Shown piece by piece: positions 1 to 11,900 of a stretch of DNA of 64,000 nucleotides. Made by a program: the position numbers and the translations under genes. Each line of letters starts with the position of its first letter. Within the stretch, counting starts at the first letter, position 1. This stretch comes from Anaeramoeba flamelloides (taxonomy: Eukaryota > Metamonada > Anaeramoebidae): assembly GCA_027625915.1 (NCBI GenBank), contig JANTQA010000042.1:880001-944000 (forward strand). Direction: 5' to 3'. The notes beneath the pieces were generated by a model that searched no databases, was not told where the DNA came from, and worked only from the letters and a program-made list of their open reading frames with translations.

Positions 1-294
1 ATGAGTTGATCTGAAAAATAAACTTCTGATTTGATCCTAAAATAATTCAATTTTTTTAGAGTAAAATTTATGTTGTTTCTGAATGATTTTTCAATGTTTA
101 GAGTCATTTTGGGGTTTGAAATTTTTTTTTTTTTTTTTTAAAAATCATAAAAAATTCTTGAATATTGACTCATTTAGGAAAATTTTTTTTTCAATATGAG
201 ATTTATTATTCCCATATTCAACTTTTTTAAAAATCTATATCAACATCAAAATTTGATATTGAAAAAAATTCACGGTAGCTTTGGATAGATTGTA

Positions 295-905
295 GTAGGG
301 AAAAAAATACCGGGCATGAAAATAATCCTGATAAGATTTTTAATTGTGAGTATTAGAAAAATTGTTGTCTAATTTCTATTATTCAAAACCAAATACTTTA
401 TTTTTAAGGCTCAAACTTTTAAAATTATAACCAAACCCACTTATTTGAATTGTGATTAATGAAATTACACTGGTTTAAAACACCATTCAATCAAAAAAAA
501 AAAAAAAAAAAGAATAAAAATTATCATTATCCATTTTTCCTTGTAAACCTCTATAAAACTCCATTGTTTTTCAAAAAAAGTTGATCTGATATGCTATCAA
601 ACAATTACTTGTGTATTCTAGAGATATCCCACTTTAATGAACTTTAGGTAGTTTTATTACTAGAGTTTGGAAAATGATAATTTTTATTCTTTTTTTTTTT
701 TTTTTTTTGATTGAATGGTGTTTTAAACCAGTGTAATTTCATTAATCACGATTCAAATAAGTGGGTTTGGTTATAATTTTAAAATTTTGATTCTTAAATT
801 AAGAATTTAGTTTTAAATAAAAGAAATTACACAACAATTGTGCTAATATTCACAATTATAAATCTTGTCAAGGATTTTTTTCATGTATGCTATTTTTTTC
901 CCTAC
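295..905. mobile_element. Foldback MITE, copy 1
   Basis: Two long inverted arms, roughly 295-530 and 680-905, mirror each other: the text around 460-500 (GTGATTAATGAAATTACACT and onward) reappears reverse-complemented around 715-750. The tips read GTAGGG (295-300) and CCCTAC (900-905). The left tip carries TACCGGGCAT, also seen in the hairpin at the end of the window. No coding capacity. A second copy lies at 30451-30926. Likely a non-autonomous DNA transposon; superfamily not assignable. Confidence 0.65.
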
Positions 906-1452
906 TTTAAATCTAATTAAATTGATTTTATACTTTATGAAAAAAAACAATTTTTATAAAATTAAAAGAAAAAAAAAGCCTTTGGAAATCTCATATAATA
1001 GGAAAATATTATTATTATTATTTTAATAAATTTGAATTTTTCTAAATTTGGAATTGTTTTTAAACTTTTTTTTTTTCCAATTTGAATTTTTTGTGAGATA
1101 CTATTTACCTTTTTTTTTATTATTTTGAATTTTTTTTTTTGAGAATCGGTTTTTATTCCAAAAGATTCTTTTTAAACATGTTTTTTATTAATTGAATTTT
1201 TTTCAATGAGATCCTTTTGAAACTTTTTTTTTATTTTATTGAATTTTTCTTTTTGTTAATGAAAGAAAAAATTAGATTTTTTTTTTGACTGTTATTTGAA
1301 TTTTTGTCAATCAAAAGATCCTTTCTAGACACTTTTTTTTTTTTTGTTATTTGAATTTTGTCAACCAAAAGAAGTACAGTTTTCACTCTATTATTGTCGG
1401 TAGTAATCCACCCCTCGAAGTATGGGACAATTTCATGGCAAGTGAATTGTTC
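906..1452. mobile_element. Right part of a TTAA-bounded repeat
   Basis: The segment resembles the right half of the elements at 34112-34793 and 35649-36335, including the phrase ATTTGAATTTTGTCAACCAA and the end block with CGAAGTATGG. It stops at TTAA (1453-1456), the same boundary as the other copies. The left end is not clear; the foldback element at 295-905 may have interrupted it. Short open frames here are not coding. Confidence 0.5.
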
Positions 1453-1456
1453 CTTA

Positions 1457-4265
1457 ACATCTATTTTCTTGCAAGTTTTGATTTTTTATGTAAGACATCT
1501 GAACAAGTTTAATAAATTAATTGTAACATTTTTTTTAGACTTTCTTTTCGTAAGGGTTTTTCTTTGATTGATCTATGACTATTATTTCCCAATTAATAAA
1601 TTAAAATTTTTATAAAAAGTCACCCAAAATATTTTACTATATTATTTGAGGAAACACCAAGATGAAATAATACAAGATTTATACAAAAATAATTCGAAAG
1701 GATACTTTCAGAAATATAATTAAGCTTCCTGATTGAGCTTTAGGATAAAATTTTAATTAGTATAATTTTATTTTAAGATTAAAACGTGACTTTACTAAAA
1801 ATGAAGACTACGATCAATTATTAAAAGAAAAAATCGATGATTAAAGACAAAATGGAGGACTTAAACACAATAAAATTTTTTCTTAATACGTTTTTTAGAG
1901 TAAGTTAGTTTTATTTGATTAATCAATTATTAGCAATTCAGAAAAAGAATTTAACTATTTATAAGATCTCTGAAAACCACACATCGAAATTTTGATTCAA
2001 AAGGAGATTTAAATTGTGTTTGTTGATTCGATTGAAAATAATACAATGAATTATTCTTTGAGGCATTTTTTTTCTTTTATTAATTTTTTTCGATTTTACT
2101 TTTGGTTTTTAGTTTCTATTAATGTTTAAAATTAAAAATTGTGTTGAATTTTTTTTTCATTTTTCTATTCAACTTTTTTTCAGCAATAGTAATTTCTTTT
2201 TTTCAAAAAATTGAAAGAAATTGTTTTCTCTTTTGCTTGAGAAGAAAGAATGACAAGATCACTTTTCATTTATATTCCACACAATTTTAATAATTGCCGC
2301 AAAGAATAGACTTTATTTTAATTTGATTTGGGTAGATCTTTTTTTGATTGGTGGCTGGATAGAATCTTACCCTTTACGCTCTATGATCAAACATCAGGGA
2401 TTTTCAACTTTTAAACATGTCTGAATTCTATTTTAATAATGCGAAAAAATTTGGAATATCGCCAATATTCGATCCTGCCAAATAAGGTACACCATCCATT
2501 CATATTTGCGAAAAATTGAAAAATAATAGTTGTTTTTTATTTTAATTATTCAATGGTGGTGCCAGTGGGGAAAAAATAGCTTACAAATGAATTTACATCA
2601 AATAAAAAGTCCAAAACAATAATAAAATAAATTATTGAATGATCTTGTATATAATTTGTAATGCAACTTTCTACTATATTATTGGATTATATTTTAAATT
2701 ATATCAAAAATTATTTATTCCAGTGCTGATGTTCAATATTTGTTATAATTAGTTCTTCTTTACTTTATTTTATTTTTAATTTTGAATGGAAAAACTTTTT
2801 TTTTTGAAAAATTACGGTGAAAAAAATGCTTTCTATTTTCCAAGAATTTCACAAAATGAATTTCAAATCCAATTCTAATTTAATTTCTTGACAAATTTAG
2901 CTTTGGTTAAAGAAAATGTGGTATTTTTTAAATTATTCTTCAGAAATGTGTGTTTATTGGATAGATTTGTTTGATTTTTAAACAATTTATTGTAAATCAA
3001 ACTGTAAAAAACTAAAAAAAAAATAAAATGCTGCTTTGAATTGTTTCAAAATGTTTTCTTTTTCTTTGAGTTGTACTTTTGTTAGTTGTCTTTTGGCTTA
3101 CATTATTCAATTATTTACCATTAATCCATAGAAAAAAATTTTTTGTTACCTTTTATTGACATTTGAAATTTAAATGGGATTATTAATTTTCATCTGTTTA
3201 TCTTTTTTTTTTTTTTCTTCATCAAAATTCCTTTCGTTTAGGATTCTTTGTTCACCAAATATTTACCAATAGAATAAAAAACAATCAAAAAAATAAGTAG
3301 ATATAACAACTTCAATCTATTTTCTTGAAGATTTCTTTGTAAAAAAATAAAGGAAAACGAAGTGAAATTTTTTTCCAATTTACTTTTCAAATAATATTAT
3401 TTTGATAAGGATATTTGAAGAAAAAATTTGCCCAAAGTATTAGTATCAGGGCGAATTTAGAATGTCTATTTATTGAAAAATACATTAAATAAAATTTTCA
3501 TTCGGCTTCCCAAAAAATTTATAAGAGATCAAAGTCATAATTCGGCAATTTAAAAATATCGAAAACAGTTATGATTGATGATTTCCCCTTTTAGAATTGG
3601 AGAATTATACGTTTTATTTTTATTCTTAAAAATTTTCTCCTTTTTTCGAAAAGCTAAATGAAAATTTTGTTTAATTTATTAAACAATTAACAGTGGTCTC
3701 TTCTTTAAATCCTTCCAATTTAAGAAGAAAAAGATGAAATATTTATTAAAAAATATGCTTTGATCATTTTTTTTTTTTCATTATTGATTCCAATTATTTC
3801 TGGTTGAAAGGTGATCTATCTTATTTGTTATTAAAAGCGAAAAAAGATTTTTTTCAAATACAGACTCTTTAAATCTATTTTATTGGTTTAATTTCTGATT
3901 CATTTCAATCATTCTTCGGAGCGCATTTTCAGATTTCGAAAAAAATTGTTAAAACTAAAAATTTAACGAACAAAAAAAAGCTCAAAAAATTGAACATTTT
4001 TTTTTTTATTTTGAAGAGAGGAAATTAATTTCGTCTTATAGTCATTGTATTTTCCAATATTTAAAATAATTGAGTTAAATCTTTTGAGTTAACTCAATTA
4101 TTTTAAATTCCGTAAAACTTCCTTTAGGCTTTTTTTACCTTTAGAAATTGTAAGAAAATTTCAAAAATTTTCGTTTTATTTCTAAAATTAAAAAAAAACA
4201 AGGCACTCTACGACACTTCACGTTAGAGTTTTTTTAATTTTTATTTTTTTTTTTTGAAATTTCAA
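1457..4265. other. Intergenic, no gene seen
   Basis: AT-rich DNA with many homopolymer runs and no supportable reading frame. About 3400-3770 resembles parts of the 1.9-kb repeat found at 17974-19897 (TTTTCATTCGGCTTCC, then CAATTAACAGTGG). About 2070-2200 resembles the palindromic repeat at 61322-61770. A slightly less AT-rich patch at 2340-2500 gave no recognisable protein in any frame. Confidence 0.5.
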
Positions 4266-4600
4266 TAAAGAAACATAATTTTATTTATCATTTACCAATG
4301 ACAATATAAACGAATGATGGGCCTTTATTTTTAATAATCTCTTTGATATTATTCTTATTATTTTTGTTAATTTGAATTTATTATCTTTAATCCAAAATTT
4401 TCGATTTTTTTCAGAGAATGGGCAGTTCCATAAAAAATGGTCGATATCTTCATCTATACCCGAGTTATTTTTTGCATAAATTGCAAGATTTCGTTTTGAT
4501 TTTATTCTTATCATATATATAAGAACATCTATTTAAATAATTTGTGAAGCTTTGTAGTTTTAATATGGAAGATGTAGAACCATTCCATTGTAAATATTTT
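4266..4600 (-). mobile_element. LINE remnant, RT C-terminal zinc-finger region
   Basis: On the minus strand a frame at 4281-4514 reads DEDIDHFLWNCPFSEKNRKF, followed by W. This matches the C-terminal zinc-binding region that follows reverse transcriptase in non-LTR retrotransposons (C-x2-C ... H-x4-C ... W). The expected CxxC is present just upstream as CNLC but in another frame, so the piece is frameshifted. Upstream sequence (MEWFYIFHIK) may belong to the same protein. RT and endonuclease domains are absent. A second, better preserved fragment is at 45833-46765. Confidence 0.6.
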
Positions 4601-6278
4601 TTGTCGTTAGTTTTTTTTTAATTTGAGAAATTAAAAGAAAATTTATTTAATTTTCTGTTTATTTCTCAAATTAAAAAAAACTTTATTAGCTTTTATAGAA
4701 TTTAAAAGAATTGAGTAAAATCTTTGATCCCCCCCCCCATTCTTTTGAATTATGGAAAATGAGGCACTTTACGACACTCTGTAGCACTCTATAACACTGG
4801 AAGATACGACTGTTTAATTATATTGTTATTATACCTAATATTTTTTAAATATTCTTGGCCTTTCCATCCAGAACATATTTATTATTAATTTTTCTCAATA
4901 TTGATATAGAAAAAATTGAACATTTAATGATTCTACTCTGATTTTTTTTTTTTTTGTTTTCATAAATAGAATAATTAATGATATTTTGGTTACCACATTT
5001 AAATATCTTGTGGTAAACAAATTTTTTTTTCAGTAATGTTCACACAATTATAATTTCAAAATAATCAGATCTTTTAAAAAAGTGAGTCAGAAAATTTTTA
5101 TGGGTTCGCTACTGAAAAAGTTTGAAAGGGTGAATCAAACAGTTTGGGTAACACTTTTTAAAAATTCCCTAACCCAGTTTTTTAAAAATAACTATACTTC
5201 TTTCCTTAAAACATTTTTTTTTTTTTTAACTTTAATAAGTTGAAGATTTAATAGATTCTTTCGAATATTTGACTCATTGATGTTCAAAAAATTTGTAAAA
5301 AATAAATCCCATTTCAAAAATTATGACTCGCCCAAAATAATAAAGTTGAAAAAAAAATATTCTTTACTATTCAAGTCTGACTTTCTATGATTAAACCCTA
5401 TTCATAATTAACTTTGAAATTATTATAAACACATAATAACCCGATATTTGTTAAATTGAAAAACAAATAAAATCAAAAACTAAAAAAAAAGTGAGTCTTA
5501 ATTTTTGAAATGAGTATTACAGATTTTTTATTACCAAACTTACAACAAAAAAAATGTTATCAAGAATATTTTTTGATAGTAAGTAAATATATGTATTTTA
5601 AATGATATTACATCATCTCAATTTTCAAAATTTTTATTTATATTTTCTAAGATCTTATTTTTTATTTTGGGTTGCTATATTTCAAAAAAAAGTAAAACTC
5701 GAAAAAACAGAAAAAAGAAAAAGAAAAAGAAAAAAGAATAAACAAAAAAAAAGAAAAAAAAAAATATAAAGAAAAAGAAAAAGAAAAGAATAACAAAAAT
5801 TTTAAGAAATTTAAAAAAATGATTTTGATCTAAAAATTTGAAAAAATTACTTTTTTGCTAAGAATACAAATATACAAAACCCAATAAAACCACCCCCCCA
5901 ATAACATTATAAAGTGAGCCAACTTTTTTGAAAAATAGTTTGGTATAATTCTCTTTACTTGATCTAGATGAAAATCAGGTTTTTCTATATAATCTTGGAT
6001 ACTTCAAGTTTTAATAATTTTTGGATCCAAGTAACTAAGTCATCAGGTTATAATTAATAACCAATGATAAGAATAAGAATAAGGATGAAGATGAAGATGA
6101 AGATAAGATGAAGATGAAGATGAAGATGAAGATGAAGATGAAAATGAAATTTTCAAAAATAAGTGTAATTGTGATACACAACTATATATATAATCTTGAT
6201 TTATATGATAAATCTATTAATTTTCATTTGTAGACATTTTATTTTTATTCCAGTTTTGATTGATCGCTCTTAAAAAGC
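4601..6278. other. Intergenic, low-complexity
   Basis: No gene seen. Contains a short hairpin at about 4612-4690, a C run near 4730, an AAGAAAAAG-rich tract at 5700-5800 and a GATGAA repeat at 6080-6150. The missing first exon of the RCC1/BTB gene should lie here or slightly downstream, but I could not identify it. Confidence 0.5.
6080..6150. repeat. GATGAA hexanucleotide microsatellite
   Basis: About ten tandem GATGAA units with one imperfect unit, about 380 bp upstream of the RCC1/BTB exon. It could be read as an acidic D/E tract, but flanking stops argue against a coding role. Confidence 0.7.
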
Positions 6279-6530
6279 ATGACAAAAAATTTCTTCAAAA
6301 GTATGGATAAAATAGTTGACAAACTTAAATAAGAATATTTCTATGGCTTTTTAAAAAACTTTTTTGTTTAAACTGTTTTAAAGCGACTTTACAAAATAAA
6401 ATGAAAACTGATTTAAAATTATAACACTAGTAATTTCAAACATTGGCATCTTAATTTTGTTTCCAACATTTAACAAATAATAATAATAATACAAACAATC
6501 ACTTTCTTTTGAATAATTATTATTTTTTAG

Positions 6531-7876
6531 GAAGGCTTGGAGATGGCACTTCAAACGATCATAAAAATATACCAATTTTAATTTACAAGAAGGTCACCCG
6601 AGTGTTTGGAGGGGTTCAAGGTTATCATTTTTTTTTCACAACCGAATCAAACGAATTATTTGGATGTGGCAGCAATAAAGATGATTTATTATCATTAAAT
6701 CTTGGGGACAACATTCTGATAAATACACCAAGAAAGGTACCAGACTGGAATGCAAATGAGATCCAAGATATTCATTGTAAAAATTGTTCAATTCTAATTA
6801 CCAAAGAAGGGAAAACTTATGGCTGTGGCAGTGGAGAATATAATGGAATTGGCCAAAAAAAAACAGTTTTCACCGAGATCCCCTTGCTCAAGGATAAAAA
6901 TGTTATCAAGCTCACCGGTGGTAATTTGTTTTCTTTAGTTTTAACTTCTGAAAATGAATTGTATGGCTGGGGGTTACAAGAAATGATTGCACTAAAATAT
7001 GACAGTGGACACGACGAAAAGTATCTCTCAAATCTAAGCACAATTGAAAAAAGCAAGATGCCAAGAAAGATAACTTTACCTCAAATTTTCCAAAAAAGTA
7101 CAATTCCTTTAGATTTTTCTTGCGGACCAAGTACATTTTTTATTTTCCCAAATAATAAAACCAATTCTTTAAGCATAGATTTCAAAAATTTATTTGAATC
7201 AAAAAGATATTATGATTCGAAATTAATTATAACAAACGAAAATGAAAATAAACAAAATAAACAAATTCAAATTCATAAATTTATTGTTGAATTTAGGACT
7301 GTGTTAAAAATAGAACAAATCAATAAATTATTAAACAAAAATAATATCAATAAAAATGAAATCCAAACATTTTTAAAATGGGTATATTTTGATCAAAAAA
7401 ATAATTGTGTATTGCTTGGAAAAGTCTTGAATGCTTTAAATATGACTTACCCACCGGAAAATAAATTAAAAAATGATGTATTGAAACTATATCAAGACGA
7501 AGATTCAAAAGATTTTAAGATTTTGGTTAAAATTGATGACGAAGAGGAAGAGGAAGAGGAAGAGCAATTTGAAGAAATACCCGTTCACAAATTAATATTA
7601 TTAACAAGATCGGGGCTATTTAGAGAGATGTTTGATAACCTAACTGAAAATGAAAAAGAAATTAACCAAATTAAAGATTATTCTGGCAAATCAATTGAAA
7701 GTTTGGAAATTTTAATCAAATACTTTTATACTGACTCAATTGTTCTCACCGCAGATGATGACCCACAATTAATTGTTGAAGAATTAGAGGATTCAATAGA
7801 ATATTATCAATTAAATAAAAGTTCCAATTTAAATTTGGAATTAAAAAAAATTAAAAAACAATTTAATCTTCTTTAA
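6531..7876 (+). CDS. RCC1-repeat and BTB/POZ protein, main exon
   Basis: The exon opens after a T-rich acceptor (TATTTTTTAG, ending 6530), with two bases completing a split codon, and runs open to TAA at 7876. The first ~190 residues hold RCC1 propeller blades: GRLGDGTSND at the start, then LFGCGSN, KTYGCGSG and ELYGWG, each ending a strand. Two BTB modules follow. The first is short (about residues 225-320, with IQIHKFIVEF). The second is clear (about 325-455: FKILVKIDDE, VHKLILLTRSGLFREMF, then a conserved YYQL tail). A GAGGAA run encodes an acidic stretch inside the second BTB. There is no credible ATG in this frame, so the gene needs at least one upstream exon holding the start of blade one. 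One phase-compatible candidate is 6279-6300 (MTKNFFK, donor GTATGG), which is weak. RCC1/BTB proteins act in ubiquitination or small-GTPase signalling; the substrate is unknown. Confidence 0.82.
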
Positions 7877-8979
7877 TAAATGTATTTTCTTTATAAGATT
7901 TCAATTTTTATTTTTATTATTATTATGATTATTACTCTATTTTTTTAATCTTATTAGACATATGTTTTTCAATTGTCTTTGTTCAAAATAACAATCGAGA
8001 ATACAGAAATGTTTTTTTTTTTTTTTTTTTTTTTCAACAAATATAAATATATTTAACATTTCCACAAAATGTGATCAATGGATTGAAAAATTAAAGATTT
8101 TTTGAATATATATATTTTCATTAGTAGATTTAAGGAAAAAATACCTTTTTCCTCAAATTATCATTTTTTTTTTTTGAAAGAATATCTAAACAATTGATTT
8201 TGTAAAAAGGAGTGTTCAGAAAAGAATTTTTTTTTAAATTATAAAAATAATCTCAAAAAAAAAAAAAAACAAATAAGTTGCTTAAATCATATCATCTGAG
8301 TTCTAAATTATTCAAATTTATTATTAAAATTTGATTTAATCATTTTAATAAATTATTTATGTTTTTATTTTTTTTACCTTTTGCCAAAATTCCATAATGT
8401 ATATCAAATAATATACTGACTATTTTGGCAAGAATGTTTCAGTGAAAACTCTTTACATCCAAAGAAAAAATATACAATTACATACTGAAACGTATTCGAA
8501 ATTGAATCTATTTTAATTTCATTTTTTGGCCAGAACCCAAATCAATAATCGATCTAAAAGATGCTCTTGAAAAAAAAAACTTGTTGTAATCACAAAAAAT
8601 ACACCAATTTTCAAAATTAGATTTTTCTTGGATAATAATTTCCAGATGGAATTTGTTGTTTTTTTGTTTTTCCTTCTTCTAAATCTTTACTTTAGCTTAT
8701 TCTGGATTGGTTTTTTATACTTGAGAATAATTTTCATAAAAATTTACAATTTTTCACATTTTGTACTTAAAGTCCGCATTTTTTTTTTTTTTTTTGAAAT
8801 TGCATCAATATTTCCGAAAATATTATAACAATATTAAAATTAAAAAAAAAATGTTAAATAAAAATATTTTATTGTTAAAAGTAAAAATTGAATTATATTC
8901 AATTTTAAACTTGCAAGAAATCTTCGATTTATACATAAATAATATTAATAACATATATTAAGTTTAATCCAATTTAATA
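7877..8979. other. Convergent intergenic region
   Basis: Lies between the 3' ends of the RCC1/BTB gene (+) and the TBC gene (-). Holds poly-T and poly-A runs. AATAAA overlaps the stop codon of the upstream gene (TTTAATAAATG). Frames at 8628-8961 are F/L- and K/I-rich noise. No gene seen. Confidence 0.5.
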
Positions 8980-11900
8980 TTAATGAAGATTTTTGTTTTT
9001 TAAATCCAATAATTTTGTAGAGATTTTAATCGCTTCCAATAAAATGTCATTCAATGGGATTAATTTAGGATAATTCTGTAAAATCGAAAGAACTTCTGAA
9101 TAATTTGATTTATAAAGGTCTTGTTTCACACACCTATTCAGCATCGCAAAAAGAAAAATAATTGAGTAAAACAATAAGAACAAATAAATAAGTTGAAAAA
9201 AAAAAAAAAAAAAAATTAAATAATTTAAATTACCTGACCATTGCAACTGATATATAAACAACAAATTTGAATCTATCTGGGTCAGATAGAAGAGTATCCC
9301 ATAGCCGAACAAGATTAGGCATAGTAAATTCTTGCGAAAAAAGGAGTGAAACCCAACGGAAAGAATAATAATGTGGAAATATTTTAAGTTTTTTCTTTAT
9401 TTATTTATTAATGTAATATTGAAAAGATTTAAATAAAGGAAAAGGTAAATAGACATATAAACAATGATAATTAATTTGATTATTTTTTTTTTAAAATTAT
9501 AAATGATTTCATCTAAACTAAATTTCATAATAAATAGCCCAATTTTTTTTTACTTTTTTTTTTACTTTTTTTTTACTTTTTTTTATTTTATTTTTTGATG
9601 ATAAACAAATATTTCTAGTGTATAGAACTGAATATTAAAATACTAATTTTTTTATTATTATAGACAACTTCAATTTATAAAAATATTTATTTTCAAAATT
9701 TGATTTTTAATGGGCCAATGATTTTGAAATATAGTTAATGTTGTAAAAATAAAGAAAAACAAAAAAATTGATGTTAATTATTTATGAAAATAAAGTTGAT
9801 TAATTTTGCAATAAATATGATTCCTGATGGAAACTTTAAGACTTGTAGGTATTATTATATTGACCATTTCTACGAGAAAATGGATCATTAGAAATTTACC
9901 ATTCCCAAACAGAAACATCTATTTGATTCAAATTTGAAACAGAATTAACTCATTTTAATAAACAAAAAAGTGGTAAAAAATTCAAAAATAAATTTGAAAA
10001 TAATCTTTACTAAAAACAATACTTTGTTTTTTTCTTGAAGATAATATAAATTTTGAAATTTTGTCTGTTTTGCTTGATTATGTTTGAGATAAATTGAGAA
10101 TAATAATAATAATTGTGCATATTTTTTTGTAATTTTTATTAAAAAGTTGGTTTCGGTGTGTTAAAAAATCATTTAAAATTGAAACAAAACACGGATTATA
10201 TGTTCTTTTACACCTTTTTTTGCAATGTTTATTATGAATTGAAAAAAAAAAGAAAAAAAAACACGATTAATTTGAAGATTTGCATTTTTAGGTCGATTTC
10301 TTAAATCATTCTCAGGTTCCCTTGACAAGAACATCAAAATAAATTACCTCTTTAACTGATTTTTTTTTCAAAAAGTTTATATTTAAAATTGTAAATAAAA
10401 TTAAAATTAAAATGGATTTTACTCTGGGTCTTTTGTACTCATGAAAGAAAAAAGCCCCCCCCAATAATAAGATATATATAACCCCTTTTCAAACAAAAGG
10501 AAATACCACTCAAATCATCAATATTATTGAATTTGATTGTTAATAAGATAATTACTTATTGGTGATTTTCATTTTAATTATTCATTTTTTCATTTTTTGT
10601 TTTTTTATTTATGGATTTGAACAGTTGGAAAATAAAAAAAAAAGGATAAGAAAAAACCAATTTGGAAATATTCTGTCAGTATAAAAATGGAAACAGTTAA
10701 AGTTTGATTTCGAATGAACTAGATATCGGAATTAAGAAAGACCATTATTGGATTGATTTATAAAACAAAGAAAAAAGAAAAGAAAGAAAAAAACAATTCC
10801 AATGAAATACCCAGATGAATTGCGGATTTATATTTAAAATGAGACTTTAAAGAACAAAAGTTTGACATGTAAAGAGTTATCAATAAAATGTAAAGAATTG
10901 TTTCCCAATTCACCTTGTTCAATGGTTTTTATTGATTTGATAATTTTTTTACTTTACAATTTACAAAACGAGATTTCTCATTTTAATTAAAAGGGAATAT
11001 CAATTTTTAAAATATTGAATTTTAATTTTTAATGTTTATTTTTAATGATTTTTAAATATCTAGTTGAGTTTTTTTTTGTGTGTGTTTTAAAGAGTTTCTT
11101 ATATTTTAGAATGTTGCAACAATTAATTTGATTCAATTATAAATAATTCTTGAATTTTTTTGTGCCCTTTTATTTGAAAAAGAGTTTATATCCCTTAGAA
11201 CCCCAAATATCCTAATTATCTTTGAAATAAAATTTTTAATTTGAATTGTTATCAAAGGATTATACGATATAGAATTTATAAATAATTATCTTTGAAAGAA
11301 AAATTTATAATTAAAAATTAGATAGTTACATACAATAAAAAAATAATTTGAAAAAAATTTTTCAACATTGAGAAAAAATTTTTTCTTGGTTATTGTGATT
11401 TTATTATTTTCCTATCCAAATTTTGTCAAAAAAAAAAGTTTGTCTACACATCTAAAACTTCTTAGTTTTAATGATTAAAAAACATCAAACTTTACTGGAA
11501 AAATTTTTTTTGGGTCTCTTTGCACCCCAAACTTGTCTAAAATACTTGATTAAATAATTTATTCATTACAAAAGTTATTTTGACATCACATAGAAGATTT
11601 GTTTTATCTATTGATTACCACAACAATATATATATTTGATTCTAAATAATTTAAAAATAAAAAAATATAAATTAAATTTTAAAAAAAATCAAATTTTTTT
11701 TCATTGTAAAATTTGGCAATTTTTTCAACAGATATTTTTTTTCCAAATTTAAACTATTTGGCCAATAGTTGGGGTCAGATTAATAATTGATTTTTTTTTT
11801 AAAATTTTTACTATTTTTTAATTTTTTACTTTTTAAAATCTAGACATAAAATAAACAAGATTATTGGATAAGAGAGCATAGATCAAAAATTATTTTCCAA

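Noticed and set aside
2340-2500. Less AT-rich patch with a short reading (WLDRILPFTLYDQTSG)
   Set aside because: Stops in all frames nearby, no splice sites that extend it, no family resemblance.
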